Below are positions 1 to 12,433 of a stretch of DNA of 64,000 nucleotides, piece by piece. Under the pieces are notes generated by a model. The model worked only from the letters and a program-made list of their open reading frames with translations. It made no database searches and was not told the DNA's origin. A program made the translations under genes and the position numbers. The stretch is from Streptomyces broussonetiae (GTDB taxonomy: Bacteria > Actinomycetota > Actinomycetes > Streptomycetales > Streptomycetaceae): positions 2,170,001 to 2,234,000 of the forward strand of contig NZ_CP047020.1 of the NCBI RefSeq assembly GCF_009796285.1. Direction: 5' to 3'. Within the stretch, counting starts at the first letter, position 1, and every line of letters begins with the position of its first letter.

Positions 1-148
1 GTGGGTCACCGTCTCGCCTCTCGGGAGCGCTGTGACCTGCGGCACGGGCATTCTGCACAATGCCGGGCCGCCTTGGCCAGGGTCGCCACACGCGAATTGA
101 TCGCTTCTCGTGCGCGCCCCCAGCGGGTGCACACGAGACGCGCGCCGC
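1..148. other. Gene-free left edge downstream of coaBC
   Basis: No convincing coding sequence is visible in these first bases. The stretch follows the coaBC stop codon on the minus strand and holds one hairpin (106-138). In Streptomyces the next gene to the left is normally metK, so the far end may be its upstream region. That is inference only, because metK lies outside the window. Confidence 0.5.
106..138 (-). terminator. Hairpin terminator after coaBC
   Basis: TCTCGTG at 106-112 (plus strand) pairs with CACGAGA at 132-138. The stem continues inward with one wobble, one mismatch and three more G-C pairs, giving about 14 pairs and a short loop. It sits 11 bases past the coaBC stop. There is no T-run, as is common for Streptomyces terminators. 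Confidence 0.55.
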
Positions 149-1351
149 TCAGCCCAGACGCTGTGCGACCAGGTCCCAGACGGTGTCACCCAGGGCTTCT
201 TTCGGTCCGTACGGCACGAGGGTCTCGCTTCCGTCGGCGCCGAGCACAACGGCTTCGTTCTCCTCGGATCCGAACGTCTTGCGTTCTCCCACCTCGTTGA
301 CCACCAGCAGGTCACAGCCCTTACGGGCGAGCTTGGTGCGGCCGTTGGCGAGCACGTCGTCGGTCTCGGCGGCGAAGCCGACGATCACCTGGCCCGGGCG
401 GGCGCGGTCGGCCGAAATCTCCGCGAGGATGTCCGGATTTCGCACCAGGACGATCGGGTCGGGGTCCTTGCCGTCCTTCTTCTTGATCTTCCCGGCGGCG
501 TAGCTCGCCGGGCGGAAGTCGGCGACGGCGGCGGCCATGACGACCGCGTCGGCGTCCGCGGCCGCCTTCAGGACGGCCTCGCGCAGCTGGACGGCCGTGC
601 CGACCGGGACGACGTCCACGCCCGCCGGGTCGGGCAGGCCCGTGTTGGCCGCGATCAGCGTGACGCGGGCACCACGGGCGGCGGCGGTACGGGCGAGGGC
701 GTAGCCCTGCTTGCCGGAGGAGCGGTTGCCGAGGAAGCGGACCGGATCCAGGGGCTCGCGGGTGCCGCCGGCGGAGACGACGACATGCCGGCCCTCGAGG
801 TCGGGTTCGGTACCGCCCCGGGCCAGCACGCGGCGGCAGACCTCGAAGATCTCGGCCGGGTCGGGCAGCCGGCCCTTGCCGGAGTCGGCGCCGGTGAGCC
901 GGCCGACGGCGGGCTCGATGACGACGGCGCCGCGCCGGCGCAGGGTGGCCACGTTCTCCTGCGTGGCCGGGTGCTCCCACATCTCGGTGTGCATGGCGGG
1001 CGCGAAGACGACCGGACAGCGGGCGGTCAGGAGGGTGTTGGTCAGCAGGTCGTCGGCGAGGCCGTGGGCGGCCTTGGCGAGCGTGTCGGCCGTGGCGGGT
1101 GCGACGACCACGAGGTCGGCGTGCTGGCCGATGCGGACGTGCGGAACCTCGTGGACGTCGTCCCAGACCTCCGTCGAGACCGGGTTGCCCGACAGGGCGG
1201 ACCAGGTGGCGGCGCCGACGAAGTGCAGCGCGGACGCGGTCGGGACGACACGGACGTCATGACCCGACTCCGTCAGCCTGCGCAGCAGCTCACAGGACTT
1301 GTAGGCGGCGATGCCGCCGCTGACCCCCAGGACGACCCTCGGCTTGTCCAC
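149..1351 (-). CDS. coaBC: Bifunctional phosphopantothenoylcysteine decarboxylase / phosphopantothenate-cysteine ligase
   Basis: This two-domain enzyme of coenzyme A synthesis joins cysteine to 4'-phosphopantothenate (CoaB) and decarboxylates the product (CoaC). The N-terminal flavoprotein part shows VSGGIAAYK near residue 10, the conserved His in VPHVRIG (H71), and PAMHTEMW at about 118-125. The C-terminal CoaB part has the NRSSGKQG nucleotide motif and the lysine-rich KIKKKDGK segment. Length (400 aa) is typical. The start chosen is GTG at 1351, with GGGGAG five bases upstream; ATGs at 1354, 1366 and a GTG at 1384 are in-frame alternatives. It lies downstream of rpoZ, separated by a strong hairpin, the usual actinobacterial order gmk-rpoZ-coaBC. 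Confidence 0.95.
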   Translation of the reverse strand: MDKPRVVLGVSGGIAAYKSCELLRRLTESGHDVRVVPTASALHFVGAATWSALSGNPVSTEVWDDVHEVPHVRIGQHADLVVVAPATADTLAKAAHGLADDLLTNTLLTARCPVVFAPAMHTEMWEHPATQENVATLRRRGAVVIEPAVGRLTGADSGKGRLPDPAEIFEVCRRVLARGGTEPDLEGRHVVVSAGGTREPLDPVRFLGNRSSGKQGYALARTAAARGARVTLIAANTGLPDPAGVDVVPVGTAVQLREAVLKAAADADAVVMAAAVADFRPASYAAGKIKKKDGKDPDPIVLVRNPDILAEISADRARPGQVIVGFAAETDDVLANGRTKLARKGCDLLVVNEVGERKTFGSEENEAVVLGADGSETLVPYGPKEALGDTVWDLVAQRLG

Positions 1352-1403
1352 CATCTCTCCCCGCATCTCTCCCCGGCTCAGCACCGTACGAGTCCATCAC
1401 ACA

Positions 1404-1437
1404 CCACAGGCCCGGCAACGTGTTGCCGGGCCTGTGG
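1404..1437 (-). terminator. Perfect hairpin between rpoZ and coaBC
   Basis: A perfect 16-bp stem (1404-1419 with 1422-1437) has a two-base spacer. It lies 38 bases beyond the rpoZ stop and before coaBC, so it probably ends or attenuates the gmk-rpoZ transcript. coaBC would then depend on read-through or a promoter in about 50 bases. Confidence 0.75.
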
Positions 1438-1475
1438 ATAAGTCGATCGCAGTCTGAAAGTACTACTGCAGAGGA

Positions 1476-1748
1476 CTACTGGGCGGGGCCCTCGACGGCC
1501 TCGGACGTCAGCAGACCCGCGTTGATCTCGCGCAGGGCGATCGAGAGCGGCTTCTCGTGGACGTGCGTGTCGACGAGAGGACCGACGTACTCGAGGAGGC
1601 CCTCGCCGAGCTGGGAGTAGTACGCGTTGATCTGGCGGGCCCGCTTGGCGGCGTAGATCACGAGGCTGTACTTCGAGTCGGTGGCCTCAAGCAACTCGTC
1701 GATCGGCGGGTTGATGATGCCCTCGGGCGCGGTAATGGAAGAGGACAC
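1476..1748 (-). CDS. rpoZ: RNA polymerase omega subunit
   Basis: The 90-aa omega subunit binds the beta' subunit and helps assemble and stabilise RNA polymerase. The conserved RpoZ core is visible: [20 protein letters not shown], followed by AAKRARQIN, and the late [11 protein letters not shown] element. The actinobacterial N-terminal extension [11 protein letters not shown] is present. It is 38 bases downstream of gmk on the same strand and is followed by a strong hairpin, so gmk-rpoZ looks like one unit. Confidence 0.97.
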   Translation of the reverse strand: MSSSITAPEGIINPPIDELLEATDSKYSLVIYAAKRARQINAYYSQLGEGLLEYVGPLVDTHVHEKPLSIALREINAGLLTSEAVEGPAQ

Positions 1749-1786
1749 GCTCTACCTTCCGAAAGAGGGGAAAAGATCAGTCACGA

Positions 1787-2344
1787 TCACACAATGTCCA
1801 TCAAGGCTAGCAGCTCGCGCGCCACGTCCTCGACGGAGGTGTTGACCAAGGTCATGTCGAACTCCGGCTCGGCCGCCAACTCGGTCCTGGCCGCCTCAAG
1901 ACGGCGCTCGATGACCTCGGGCGGCTCGGTGCCCCGGCCGGTCAGCCTGCGCACCAGCTCCTCCCAGGAGGGGGGAGCCAGGAACACCAGCCGGGCGTCG
2001 GACATCGACTCCCGGACCTGCCTGGCGCCCTGGAGATCGATCTCCAGCAGAACGGGCTCACCGTTCTCCAGCCGCTCCAGCACGGCCGCACGAGGCGTGC
2101 CGTAGCGGTTTCCGGCGAACTCGGCCCACTCCAGCAGTTCGCCGTTGGCGATCAGCTTGTCCATCTCCTCGTCGGTGACGAAGAAGTAGTGGACTCCGTG
2201 CTGCTCACCGGGGCGCGGCTTGCGGGTGGTGGCCGAGACCGAGAGCCAGACCTCGGGGTGTTCCTTGCGCATATGGGCGACGACCGTGCTCTTGCCGACC
2301 CCCGAGGGGCCGGAGAGCACGGTCAGCCGCGGACGTTCACTCAT
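1787..2344 (-). CDS. gmk: Guanylate kinase
   Basis: This enzyme phosphorylates GMP to GDP with ATP in the cytoplasm, feeding GTP and (p)ppGpp synthesis. The P-loop GPSGVGKST occupies residues 12-20. The GMP-binding signature follows ([13 protein letters not shown], then GVHYFFV), and the lid contains RLTGRGTE. The 185-aa length fits the family. It lies 60 bases downstream of the sIHF gene and 38 bases ahead of rpoZ, the order also known from mycobacteria (mihF-gmk-rpoZ). Confidence 0.97.
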   Translation of the reverse strand: MSERPRLTVLSGPSGVGKSTVVAHMRKEHPEVWLSVSATTRKPRPGEQHGVHYFFVTDEEMDKLIANGELLEWAEFAGNRYGTPRAAVLERLENGEPVLLEIDLQGARQVRESMSDARLVFLAPPSWEELVRRLTGRGTEPPEVIERRLEAARTELAAEPEFDMTLVNTSVEDVARELLALMDIV

Positions 2345-2404
2345 GCAGCGATTATTCCAGCAATCCCGGAGTGTCCGGGACTCCCGGCCCGTCGACGGAC
2401 GGGC

Positions 2405-2728
2405 TCAGGAGCCGGTGCTGCCGAACTCACGCTCCAGGGAGGCGATCTGGTTGGAACCGAGACCCCGCACGCGGCGGCTCTCGGAGATACCCAGACGCTC
2501 CATGATCTGCTTGGCGCGGACCTTGCCCACGCCCGGCAGCGACTCGAGCAGCGCGGAGACCTTCATCTTGCCGATGACGTCGTTCTCCTGGCCCTGCTTG
2601 ATGACCTCGTGCAGGGAGGCGCCGGAGTGCTTGAGTCGATTCTTGACCTCGGCCCGCTCCCGGCGAGCCGCGGCGGCCTTTTCGAGCGCGGCTGCGCGCT
2701 GTTCAGGGGTAAGGGGCGGAAGAGCCAC
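2405..2728 (-). CDS. ihf: Actinobacterial integration host factor sIHF (mIHF family)
   Basis: This small basic nucleoid-associated protein binds DNA without sequence specificity and affects topology, sporulation and antibiotic production in Streptomyces. A long basic helix (about residues 8-35) is followed by a helix-two-turn-helix part with LLESLPGVGKVRAKQIMERL and the late GLGSNQIASLEREFG. The GTG at 2728 is chosen because it gives exactly 107 aa starting MALPPLTPEQ, the usual size, and has GAGGTG eight bases upstream; the open frame continues to 2833 without support. It is followed closely by gmk. Confidence 0.95.
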   Translation of the reverse strand: MALPPLTPEQRAAALEKAAAARRERAEVKNRLKHSGASLHEVIKQGQENDVIGKMKVSALLESLPGVGKVRAKQIMERLGISESRRVRGLGSNQIASLEREFGSTGS

Positions 2729-3048
2729 GCCTACGTCACCTCGGATGTCGAACTGTCGGATACGGACCGGTGAGGAACCTAGTCGCCCCACACCTGGGGA
2801 GCCACGAGCAACACGCTGCCCGTTCTCCCCCACTGCCTGAAGGGCGTGGGAGGTGCCCCCACTGCTCGGAGACTAGCGGGCAAGTCCGCCAGAGTCAGCG
2901 AGAACAGCGGAAAAGTCCTGGTCAGCCTCCGTCAGGCCGGACATTTCAGACATAATGCCCCCGATTTGAGGATGTATTCACACTCAAGTCGCCGGGCTTG
3001 TGCCCGTCGGGGCACTCATCGGAGGACTCCGGAACCCTCGAGAAGGGC
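2729..3048. other. Intergenic region between pyrF and the sIHF gene
   Basis: This 320-base gap holds the end of the pyr transcript and the upstream region of the sIHF gene. There is a small hairpin, GTGCCC-CGAC-GGGCAC, at 2998-3013 (minus-strand reading), soon after the pyrF stop. Three mutually complementary blocks lie at 2828-2833, 2846-2850 and 2856-2862. An AT-richer patch at 2945-2985 contains CATTAT on the minus strand. A 26-codon frame (2873-2953, minus) starts there, but nothing shows that it is translated. Confidence 0.5.
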
Positions 3049-3903
3049 TCAGGGAGCCGCGACGACGGCCTGAATCTCCTCGGCGAAGCGCTCCGCGGTC
3101 GTGCGCAGCGCCCCGACGTCGGGACCGTGACGCAAAACACTCCGGCTGACGTTCGGCACGACGTTGCGCAGCGCCGACCCGAACACCTTCGGAAGGTCGG
3201 TCGCCGTCGCGCCCTGCGCGCCGACGCCGGGGGCGAGGAGCGGGCCGTTGATGGCGAGGTCGTACGACGACAGATCGCCGACCGTGGCCCCGACGACCGC
3301 GCCGAAGGAGCCCAGCGGCTCCTCCCCCGCGTTCTCGGCGGCCAGGTGGGCCAGCATCGTCGCGCCCACGCTGCGGCCGTCCGCGCGGACGGCGTGCTGC
3401 ACCTCGGGGCCCTCCGGGTTCGAGGTCAGCGCCAGCACGAACAGACCGGCACCGCTCTGTCGGGCGAGCGCGACGGCCGGGGAGAGCGAGCCGTAGCCCA
3501 GGTACGGCGATACGGTCAGCGCGTCGCAGAACAGCGGGGCGTCCTTGTGCAGGTAGGCCTCCGCGTACCCGGCCATGGTCGAGCCGATGTCGCCGCGCTT
3601 GGCGTCCATCACGACCAGCGTGCCGGCCGCGCGCGCCTCGCGGACGACCGTCTCCAGGACGGCCACGCCGCGCGAGCCGAACCGCTCGAAGAAGGCGCTC
3701 TGCGGCTTCATCACGGCGACCCGGTCGGCGACGGCCTCGACGACCGTGCGGCTGAACCGCTCCAGGCCGGCCACGTCGTCGTCGAGGCCCCACTCCGCGA
3801 GCAGGGAGGCGTGCGGGTCGATGCCGACGCACAGCGGGCCGCGCTCGTCCATGGCGCGGCGCAGCCGGGCGCCGAAGGGCTCGTACGAGGTCGTGCTGGT
3901 CAC
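3049..3903 (-). CDS. pyrF: Orotidine 5'-phosphate decarboxylase
   Basis: This enzyme converts OMP to UMP, the last step of de novo pyrimidine synthesis. The catalytic signature [11 protein letters not shown] (D100, K102, D105) is intact. Its spelling and the 284-aa length place it in the longer type-2 group found in actinobacteria and myxobacteria. The start is a GTG whose first four bases (GTGA) overlap the pyrD stop, so translation is likely coupled to pyrD. It is the last gene of the pyr cluster. Confidence 0.97.
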   Translation of the reverse strand: MTSTTSYEPFGARLRRAMDERGPLCVGIDPHASLLAEWGLDDDVAGLERFSRTVVEAVADRVAVMKPQSAFFERFGSRGVAVLETVVREARAAGTLVVMDAKRGDIGSTMAGYAEAYLHKDAPLFCDALTVSPYLGYGSLSPAVALARQSGAGLFVLALTSNPEGPEVQHAVRADGRSVGATMLAHLAAENAGEEPLGSFGAVVGATVGDLSSYDLAINGPLLAPGVGAQGATATDLPKVFGSALRNVVPNVSRSVLRHGPDVGALRTTAERFAEEIQAVVAAP

Positions 3904-5006
3904 CGGGGGTTCCTCACGTCGGCGCCGACCGCGTCGGCGAGGGTGGCGTAGGGGCTGGTGCGCAGGCGCGCGGCGAGGCCCTTGTGGATGGCACGGGACC
4001 AGAAGGGTCCCTCGTAGATGAAGGCGCTGTAGCCCTGGACCAGTGTGGCGCCCGCCAGGATGCGCTGCCAGGCGTCCTCGGCGGTCTCGATGCCGCCGAC
4101 GCCCACCAGGGTGATCCGGTCGCCCACGCGCGCGTACAGGCGGCGCAGGACCTCCAGGGAGCGCTCCTTGAGCGGGGCGCCGGACAGGCCGCCGGTCTCC
4201 TGCACGATCGAGGGTGCCGAGCGCAGGCCGAGGCCCTCGCGCGCGATGGTGGTGTTCGTGGCGATGATGCCGTCCAGGCCCAGCTCCACGGCCAGGTCGG
4301 CGACGGCGTCGATGTCCTCGTCGGCGAGGTCCGGGGCGATCTTCACCAGCAGCGGGACGCGCCGGTTCGCCACCGTGCGGTCGGCGGCCTCGCGCACGGC
4401 GGTCAGCAGCGGGCGCAGCGCCTCGGTGGCCTGCAGATTGCGCAGACCGGGCGTGTTCGGCGAGGAGACGTTGACCACCAGGTAGTCGGCGTAGGGCGTG
4501 AGCCGCTCGGCGGACTTCACGTAGTCGCCGACGGCCTCCGCCTCCGGGACGACCTTGGTCTTGCCGATGTTGACGCCCACGACGGTGCTGAACACCGGCC
4601 GGCGGGTGGCGAGGCGGGCCGCCACGGCCAGCGAGCCGTCGTTGTTGAAGCCCATGCGGTTGATCAGCGCGCGGTCCGCGACCAGGCGGAACAGCCGCTT
4701 CTTGGGGTTGCCGGGCTGGGGCTCCCCCGTCACCGTGCCGATCTCGATGTGGTCGAAGCCCAGCATCGACATGCCGTCGATGGCGACGGCGTTCTTGTCG
4801 AAGCCCGCCGCGAGCCCGAAGGGGCCGTGCATGCGCAGCCCGAGGGCCTCGGTGCGCAGTTCCTCGTGGCGAGGCGCTAGGGCGGCCGCGACGAAGGTGC
4901 GCAGCACGGGGATGCGCACGGCCAGGCGGATCCAGCGGAAGGCCATGTGATGGGCCTTCTCGGCATCCATCCGTTTGAAAACCAGACGGAAGAAGAGCTT
5001 GTACAT
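3900..5006 (-). CDS. pyrD: Dihydroorotate dehydrogenase (quinone), class 2
   Basis: This FMN enzyme oxidises dihydroorotate to orotate with membrane quinone. The N-terminal amphipathic segment [20 protein letters not shown] is the class-2 membrane-contact region. FMN/substrate motifs include [17 protein letters not shown] and the catalytic-serine segment NVSSPNTPG; the C-terminal phosphate site reads LVGVGGI. The ATG at 5006 gives 368 aa, normal for class 2. An upstream in-frame start at 5045 would fall inside the hairpin that follows carB, so it is rejected. pyrF overlaps the stop by four bases. Confidence 0.96.
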   Translation of the reverse strand: MYKLFFRLVFKRMDAEKAHHMAFRWIRLAVRIPVLRTFVAAALAPRHEELRTEALGLRMHGPFGLAAGFDKNAVAIDGMSMLGFDHIEIGTVTGEPQPGNPKKRLFRLVADRALINRMGFNNDGSLAVAARLATRRPVFSTVVGVNIGKTKVVPEAEAVGDYVKSAERLTPYADYLVVNVSSPNTPGLRNLQATEALRPLLTAVREAADRTVANRRVPLLVKIAPDLADEDIDAVADLAVELGLDGIIATNTTIAREGLGLRSAPSIVQETGGLSGAPLKERSLEVLRRLYARVGDRITLVGVGGIETAEDAWQRILAGATLVQGYSAFIYEGPFWSRAIHKGLAARLRTSPYATLADAVGADVRNPR

Positions 5007-5034
5007 CCAGAAAGTCCTCAGGGGTCCTCGTGCA

Positions 5035-5064
5035 GAGGGGGACACCGTTTCCGGTGTCCCCCTC
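5035..5064 (-). terminator. Strong hairpin between carB and pyrD
   Basis: A perfect 12-bp stem (5035-5046 with 5053-5064) has a six-base loop. It begins eight bases after the carB stop and ends about 28 bases before the pyrD start, inside the pyr cluster. It could terminate, attenuate or protect the upstream mRNA, and would uncouple pyrDF levels from carAB. Confidence 0.7.
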
Positions 5065-5071
5065 AGGGCTG

Positions 5072-8372
<3,301 letters not shown>

Positions 8373-8380
<8 letters not shown>

Positions 8381-9515
8381 GCTGGCCCTCCATCAGGGAA
8401 ACGAAGCGGTCGAACAGGTAGGCGGCGTCGTGCGGGCCCGCTGCCGCTTCGGGGTGGTACTGGACGGAGAAGGCCGGCTGGTCGAGCAGCTGCAGCCCCT
8501 CCACCACGTCGTCGTTCAGGCAGACGTGCGAGACCTCGGCGCGGCCGAACTTCGTCTCGCTGACCCGGTCGAGCGGCGCGTCCACGGCGAAGCCGTGGTT
8601 GTGCGCGGTGACCTCGACCTTGCCCGTCGTACGGTCCTGCACCGGCTGGTTGATGCCCCGGTGGCCGTACTTGAGCTTGTAGGTGCCGAAGCCGAGGGCG
8701 CGGCCGAGGATCTGGTTGCCGAAGCAGATGCCGAACAGCGGCGTCCTGCGCTCCAGGACGGCGGTCATCAGCGCGACCGGCCCCTCGGCAGTGGCCGGGT
8801 CACCGGGACCGTTGGAGAAGAACACGCCGTCCGGGTTGACGGCGTAGATCTCGTCGGCGGTGGCGGTCGCGGGCAGCACGTGCACCTCGATGCCGCGCTC
8901 GGCCATGCGGTGCGGGGTCATGCCCTTGATGCCGAGGTCGATCGCGGCGACGGTGAACTTCTTCTCGCCGATCGCCGGAACGACGTACGCATCCTTGGTC
9001 GCGACCTCCTCGTACAGGCTCGCGCCCTTCATGTGCGGCTGGGCCTGCACCCGCGTGAGCAGCTCGGACTCGGCCGCGATCGCCTCGCCGGAGAAGATGC
9101 CGGCGCGCATCGAGCCGCGCTCGCGCAGGTGGCGGGTGAGGGCGCGGGTGTCGATGCCGGAGATGCCGACCACGTTCTGCGCGACCAGCTCGTCGTCCAG
9201 GGAGCGCTTGGCCCGCCAGTTGGACGGCACGCGCGCGGGGTCGCGCACGACGTAGCCGGAGACCCAGATGCGGCTCGACTCGTCGTCCTCGTCGTTCCAG
9301 CCGGTGTTGCCGATCTGGGGGGCCGTCGCGACGACGATCTGGCGGTCGTACGACGGGTCGGTCAGGGTCTCCTGGTAGCCGGTCATGCCGGTGGAGAACA
9401 CGGCCTCGCCGAAGGTCTCCCCCACGGCCCCGTAGGCGCGGCCGCGGAAGATGCGGCCGTCCTCCAGGACGAGTACGGCGGGAACCCTGGCAGCTCCCCT
9501 GGTGGAGGTCGTCAT
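8373..9515 (-). CDS. carA: Carbamoyl-phosphate synthase small subunit (glutaminase)
   Basis: This subunit hydrolyses glutamine and channels ammonia to CarB. The N-terminal small-subunit domain (about 1-150) includes [17 protein letters not shown]. The class I amidotransferase domain holds the nucleophile in [10 protein letters not shown] (C264) and the His/Glu pair in QYHPEAA. The ATG at 9515 overlaps the upstream membrane-protein stop as ATGA and gives the usual 380 aa; the open frame runs further to 9938 only as a shadow. carB overlaps by eight bases. Confidence 0.97.
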
Positions 9516-10072
9516 CGTGCGCCTTCCGTGTCGTTGATCATGTGGTTCAGGGTGTCGGCCCACTCGGTGTGCTCGGCCGCGCGCTCGGAGCGGAAGCCCG
9601 AGTCGATCAGCTTGTCGCCGAGCGCCCAGGTCACCACCAGCAGGCCGCCCTCGGGGAGGACCTTGCCGGCGATGGCCCTGTCCAGCCGGGCGCCGCGCAG
9701 TGCGTCGACGGGGATGAAGAAGTCGGACGCTCCGGAACGCTCGACCTCCAGGCCCGCCTCCGTCAGGGTGAGCTCGGCCCGGCTGCGGGTGCCCAGGCCG
9801 TGGGCCACGATGCGGTCCAGCCACTGCCCGGCGGTGGTGGAGCCGTGGTAGCGACCGCTCATGCTCAGTTTCGCCGGGCCGGTCCCGTCCGGCGCGCTGG
9901 GCGGCTCCGGCAGGTCGCTCTGGAGCGTGCCGCGCCACTTCCAGCCCTCACGCATCAGCCAGTAGACGAGCGCGATGAAGAGCGCGAGTCCGACGAGCCA
10001 GCCGATGCGGTCCGACCAGTCGGTGACGGCGGCCGACTTCTTGGCCTCCGCGAGCAGGATGAGAGGAGTCAC
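9512..10072 (-). CDS. Membrane-anchored PH-like protein of the pyr cluster
   Basis: The function is unknown. The 186-aa protein has one membrane helix near its N-terminus ([18 protein letters not shown]), then a cytoplasmic domain of about 120 residues with a beta-rich pattern ([51 protein letters not shown]) like bacterial PH-type folds. It begins with GTG overlapping the pyrC stop (GTGA) and ends overlapping carA (ATGA). A membrane protein sits at the same place in the M. tuberculosis pyr operon, so a role linked to pyrimidine synthesis is plausible but unproven. Confidence 0.85.
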   Translation of the reverse strand: MTPLILLAEAKKSAAVTDWSDRIGWLVGLALFIALVYWLMREGWKWRGTLQSDLPEPPSAPDGTGPAKLSMSGRYHGSTTAGQWLDRIVAHGLGTRSRAELTLTEAGLEVERSGASDFFIPVDALRGARLDRAIAGKVLPEGGLLVVTWALGDKLIDSGFRSERAAEHTEWADTLNHMINDTEGAR

Positions 10073-11355
10073 GTGAGCTTCCCGTCGACGAGCGTGGCCT
10101 TGCCCCGCAGCCACGTGTGCGTCACACGGCCCGGCAGCCGGCGCCCCTCGTAGGGGGTGTTGCGGCTGCGCGAGGCGAAGCCCGCGGGGTCCACCTGGCC
10201 ACGGTATTCCGTGTCGACAAGGGTGAGGTTGGCGGGCTCACCAGCCGAGACGGGACGGCCGTGCCCGGTGGCCTGTCCGATCTGCGCGGGCTTGACGGAC
10301 ATACGGTCGGCGACGCCGGCCCAGTCCAGCAGGCCCGTGTCGACCATGGTCTCCTGGACCACTGACAACGCGGTCTCCAGGCCCACCATCCCCATGGCGG
10401 CCGCGGCCCACTCGCAGTCCTTGTCCTCGTGCGGGTGCGGGGCGTGGTCGGTGGCGACGATGTCGATCGTGCCGTCGGCGAGCGCCGTGCGCAGGGCGTG
10501 CACGTCCCGCTCGGTGCGCAGCGGCGGGTTGACCTTGTAGACGGGGTTGTACGTGCGCACCAGCTCGTCGGTGAGGAGCAGGTGGTGCGGGGTGACCTCG
10601 GCGGTGACGGCGATGCCGCGGGACTTGGCCCAGCGGACGATCTCGACGCTGCCGGCGGTCGACAGGTGGCAGATGTGGACGCGGGAGCCGACGTGCTCGG
10701 CGAGCAGGACGTCCCGGGCGATGATCGATTCCTCGGCCACCGCCGGCCAGCCCCCGAGCCCCAGCTCGGCCGAGACGACGCCCTCGTTCATCTGGGCGCC
10801 CTCGGTCAGGCGCGGCTCCTGGGCGTGCTGGGCGACGACACCGCCGAAGGCCTTCACGTACTCCAGCGCCCGGCGCATGATCACGGCGTCGTCCACGCAC
10901 TTGCCGTCGTCGGAGAAGACGGTGACCCCGGCGGCCGACTCGTGCATGGCGCCCAGCTCAGCGAGCTTCTTGCCCTCCAGGCCGACGGTGACGGCGCCGA
11001 TGGGCTGTACGTCGCAGTAGCCGTGCTCCTGGCCGAGCCGGTAGACCTGCTCGACGACACCGGCGGTGTCGGCGACGGGGAAGGTGTTGGCCATGGCGAA
11101 CACGGCGGTGTAGCCGCCGGACGCGGCCGCGCGGGTGCCGGTCAGAACCGTCTCGGAGTCCTCGCGGCCCGGCTCGCGCAGGTGCGTGTGCAGGTCGACC
11201 AGGCCGGGGAGCAGCACCTTGCCGGTGGCCTCCACGACCTGCGCGCCGTCGGCGCTCAGACCGGTACCCACCTCGGCAATGACCTCGCCGTCGATCAGCA
11301 CGTCCTGCGGCTCGCCGCCGAGCACCTTCGCACCACGGATCAGGATCTTGCTCAT
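10069..11355 (-). CDS. pyrC: Dihydroorotase
   Basis: This zinc amidohydrolase closes carbamoyl aspartate to dihydroorotate. Metal-binding motifs are complete: VDLHTHLREPG (H56, H58), HICHLST and ATDHAPH. The 428-aa length fits the type-I/III bacterial dihydroorotases. The ATG at 11355 follows GGAGAAG and lies five bases after the pyrB stop; the longer open frame to 11715 is antisense-like shadow within pyrB. The next gene overlaps by four bases. Confidence 0.97.
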   Translation of the reverse strand: MSKILIRGAKVLGGEPQDVLIDGEVIAEVGTGLSADGAQVVEATGKVLLPGLVDLHTHLREPGREDSETVLTGTRAAASGGYTAVFAMANTFPVADTAGVVEQVYRLGQEHGYCDVQPIGAVTVGLEGKKLAELGAMHESAAGVTVFSDDGKCVDDAVIMRRALEYVKAFGGVVAQHAQEPRLTEGAQMNEGVVSAELGLGGWPAVAEESIIARDVLLAEHVGSRVHICHLSTAGSVEIVRWAKSRGIAVTAEVTPHHLLLTDELVRTYNPVYKVNPPLRTERDVHALRTALADGTIDIVATDHAPHPHEDKDCEWAAAAMGMVGLETALSVVQETMVDTGLLDWAGVADRMSVKPAQIGQATGHGRPVSAGEPANLTLVDTEYRGQVDPAGFASRSRNTPYEGRRLPGRVTHTWLRGKATLVDGKLT

Positions 11356-11360
11356 GGGTC

Positions 11361-12341
11361 TTACTTCTCCTCGTTGGTGCGGGCGTTGGGGACGGCGGGT
11401 TCGTTGCCGCCGAGCAGCAGGTACAGCACGGCCATGCGGATGGAGACGCCGTTGGCGACCTGCTCGACGACGGTGCAGCGGTCGGAGTCGGCGACCTCGG
11501 CGGTGATCTCCATGCCGCGCACCATCGGGCCGGGGTGCATCACGATGGCGTGCTCGGGCATCTTCGCCATGCGCTCGCCGTCGAGGCCGTAGCGGCGCGA
11601 GTACTCGCGCTCGGTCGGGAAGAAGGCGGCGTTCATACGCTCGCGCTGGACGCGCAGCATCATCACCGCGTCGGACTTCGGCAGCGTGCTGTCGAGGTCG
11701 TACGACACCTCGCACGGCCAGGTCTCGACGCCGACCGGCACCAGGGTGGGCGGGGCGACCAGGGTGACCTCGGCGCCGAGGGTGTGCAGCAGGTCGACGT
11801 TGGAGCGGGCGACCCGGCTGTGCAGGACGTCGCCGACGATGGTGATGCGCCTGCCGGACAGGTCCTTGCCGAGGCCGGTGTCACGGCCGACCAGCCGGCG
11901 GCGCATGGTGAACGCGTCCAGCAGGGCCTGGGTGGGGTGCTGGTGGGTGCCGTCGCCCGCGTTGATGACGGCCGCGTCGATCCAGCCGGAGTTGGCGAGG
12001 CGGTACGGGGCTCCGGAGGCGCCGTGCCGGATGACGACGGCGTCGACGCCCATCGCCTCGAGGGTCTGCGCGGTGTCCTTCAGGGACTCGCCCTTGGAGA
12101 CGCTCGAACCCTTGGCGGTGAAGTTGATGACGTCGGCGGACAGGCGCTTCTCTGCGGCTTCGAAGGAGATACGCGTGCGCGTGGAGTCTTCGAAGAAGAG
12201 GTTCACGACGGTGCGGCCGCGCAGGGTCGGCAACTTCTTGATCGGCCGGTCGGCGACCCGGGCCATCTCCTCGGCGGTGTCGAGGATCAGGACGGCGTCG
12301 TCGCGGGTGAGGTCGGCGGCCGAGATGAGATGACGCTGCAT
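11361..12341 (-). CDS. pyrB: Aspartate carbamoyltransferase catalytic subunit
   Basis: This enzyme transfers carbamoyl from carbamoyl phosphate to aspartate, the committed step of pyrimidine synthesis. The carbamoyl-phosphate loop [13 protein letters not shown] (STRT at 53-56) and the [10 protein letters not shown] motif are present, and the second-domain aspartate loop carries [10 protein letters not shown]. The length is 326 aa. No pyrI-type regulatory subunit follows, as expected for Gram-positive enzymes. A GGAG ribosome site precedes the ATG; 92 bases separate it from pyrR, with no second PyrR loop seen. Confidence 0.97.
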   Translation of the reverse strand: MQRHLISAADLTRDDAVLILDTAEEMARVADRPIKKLPTLRGRTVVNLFFEDSTRTRISFEAAEKRLSADVINFTAKGSSVSKGESLKDTAQTLEAMGVDAVVIRHGASGAPYRLANSGWIDAAVINAGDGTHQHPTQALLDAFTMRRRLVGRDTGLGKDLSGRRITIVGDVLHSRVARSNVDLLHTLGAEVTLVAPPTLVPVGVETWPCEVSYDLDSTLPKSDAVMMLRVQRERMNAAFFPTEREYSRRYGLDGERMAKMPEHAIVMHPGPMVRGMEITAEVADSDRCTVVEQVANGVSIRMAVLYLLLGGNEPAVPNARTNEEK

Positions 12342-12433
12342 CTGTCAGGCTCCGTAAGGCAGTTCATTCGGGAGATTTGGGGCAAACAGGAGCGCGTGCG
12401 GGTACGCCTGAGCGGACTTGCGCGCCTGATCTG

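Noticed and set aside
1..148. Possible SAM-responsive riboswitch for a metK gene to the left
   Set aside because: The only structure seen is the coaBC terminator; the relevant leader and gene are outside the window.
12342..12433. Search for a second PyrR loop before pyrB
   Set aside because: No UCCNGNGAGG apex with flanking stems was found in this 92-base gap.
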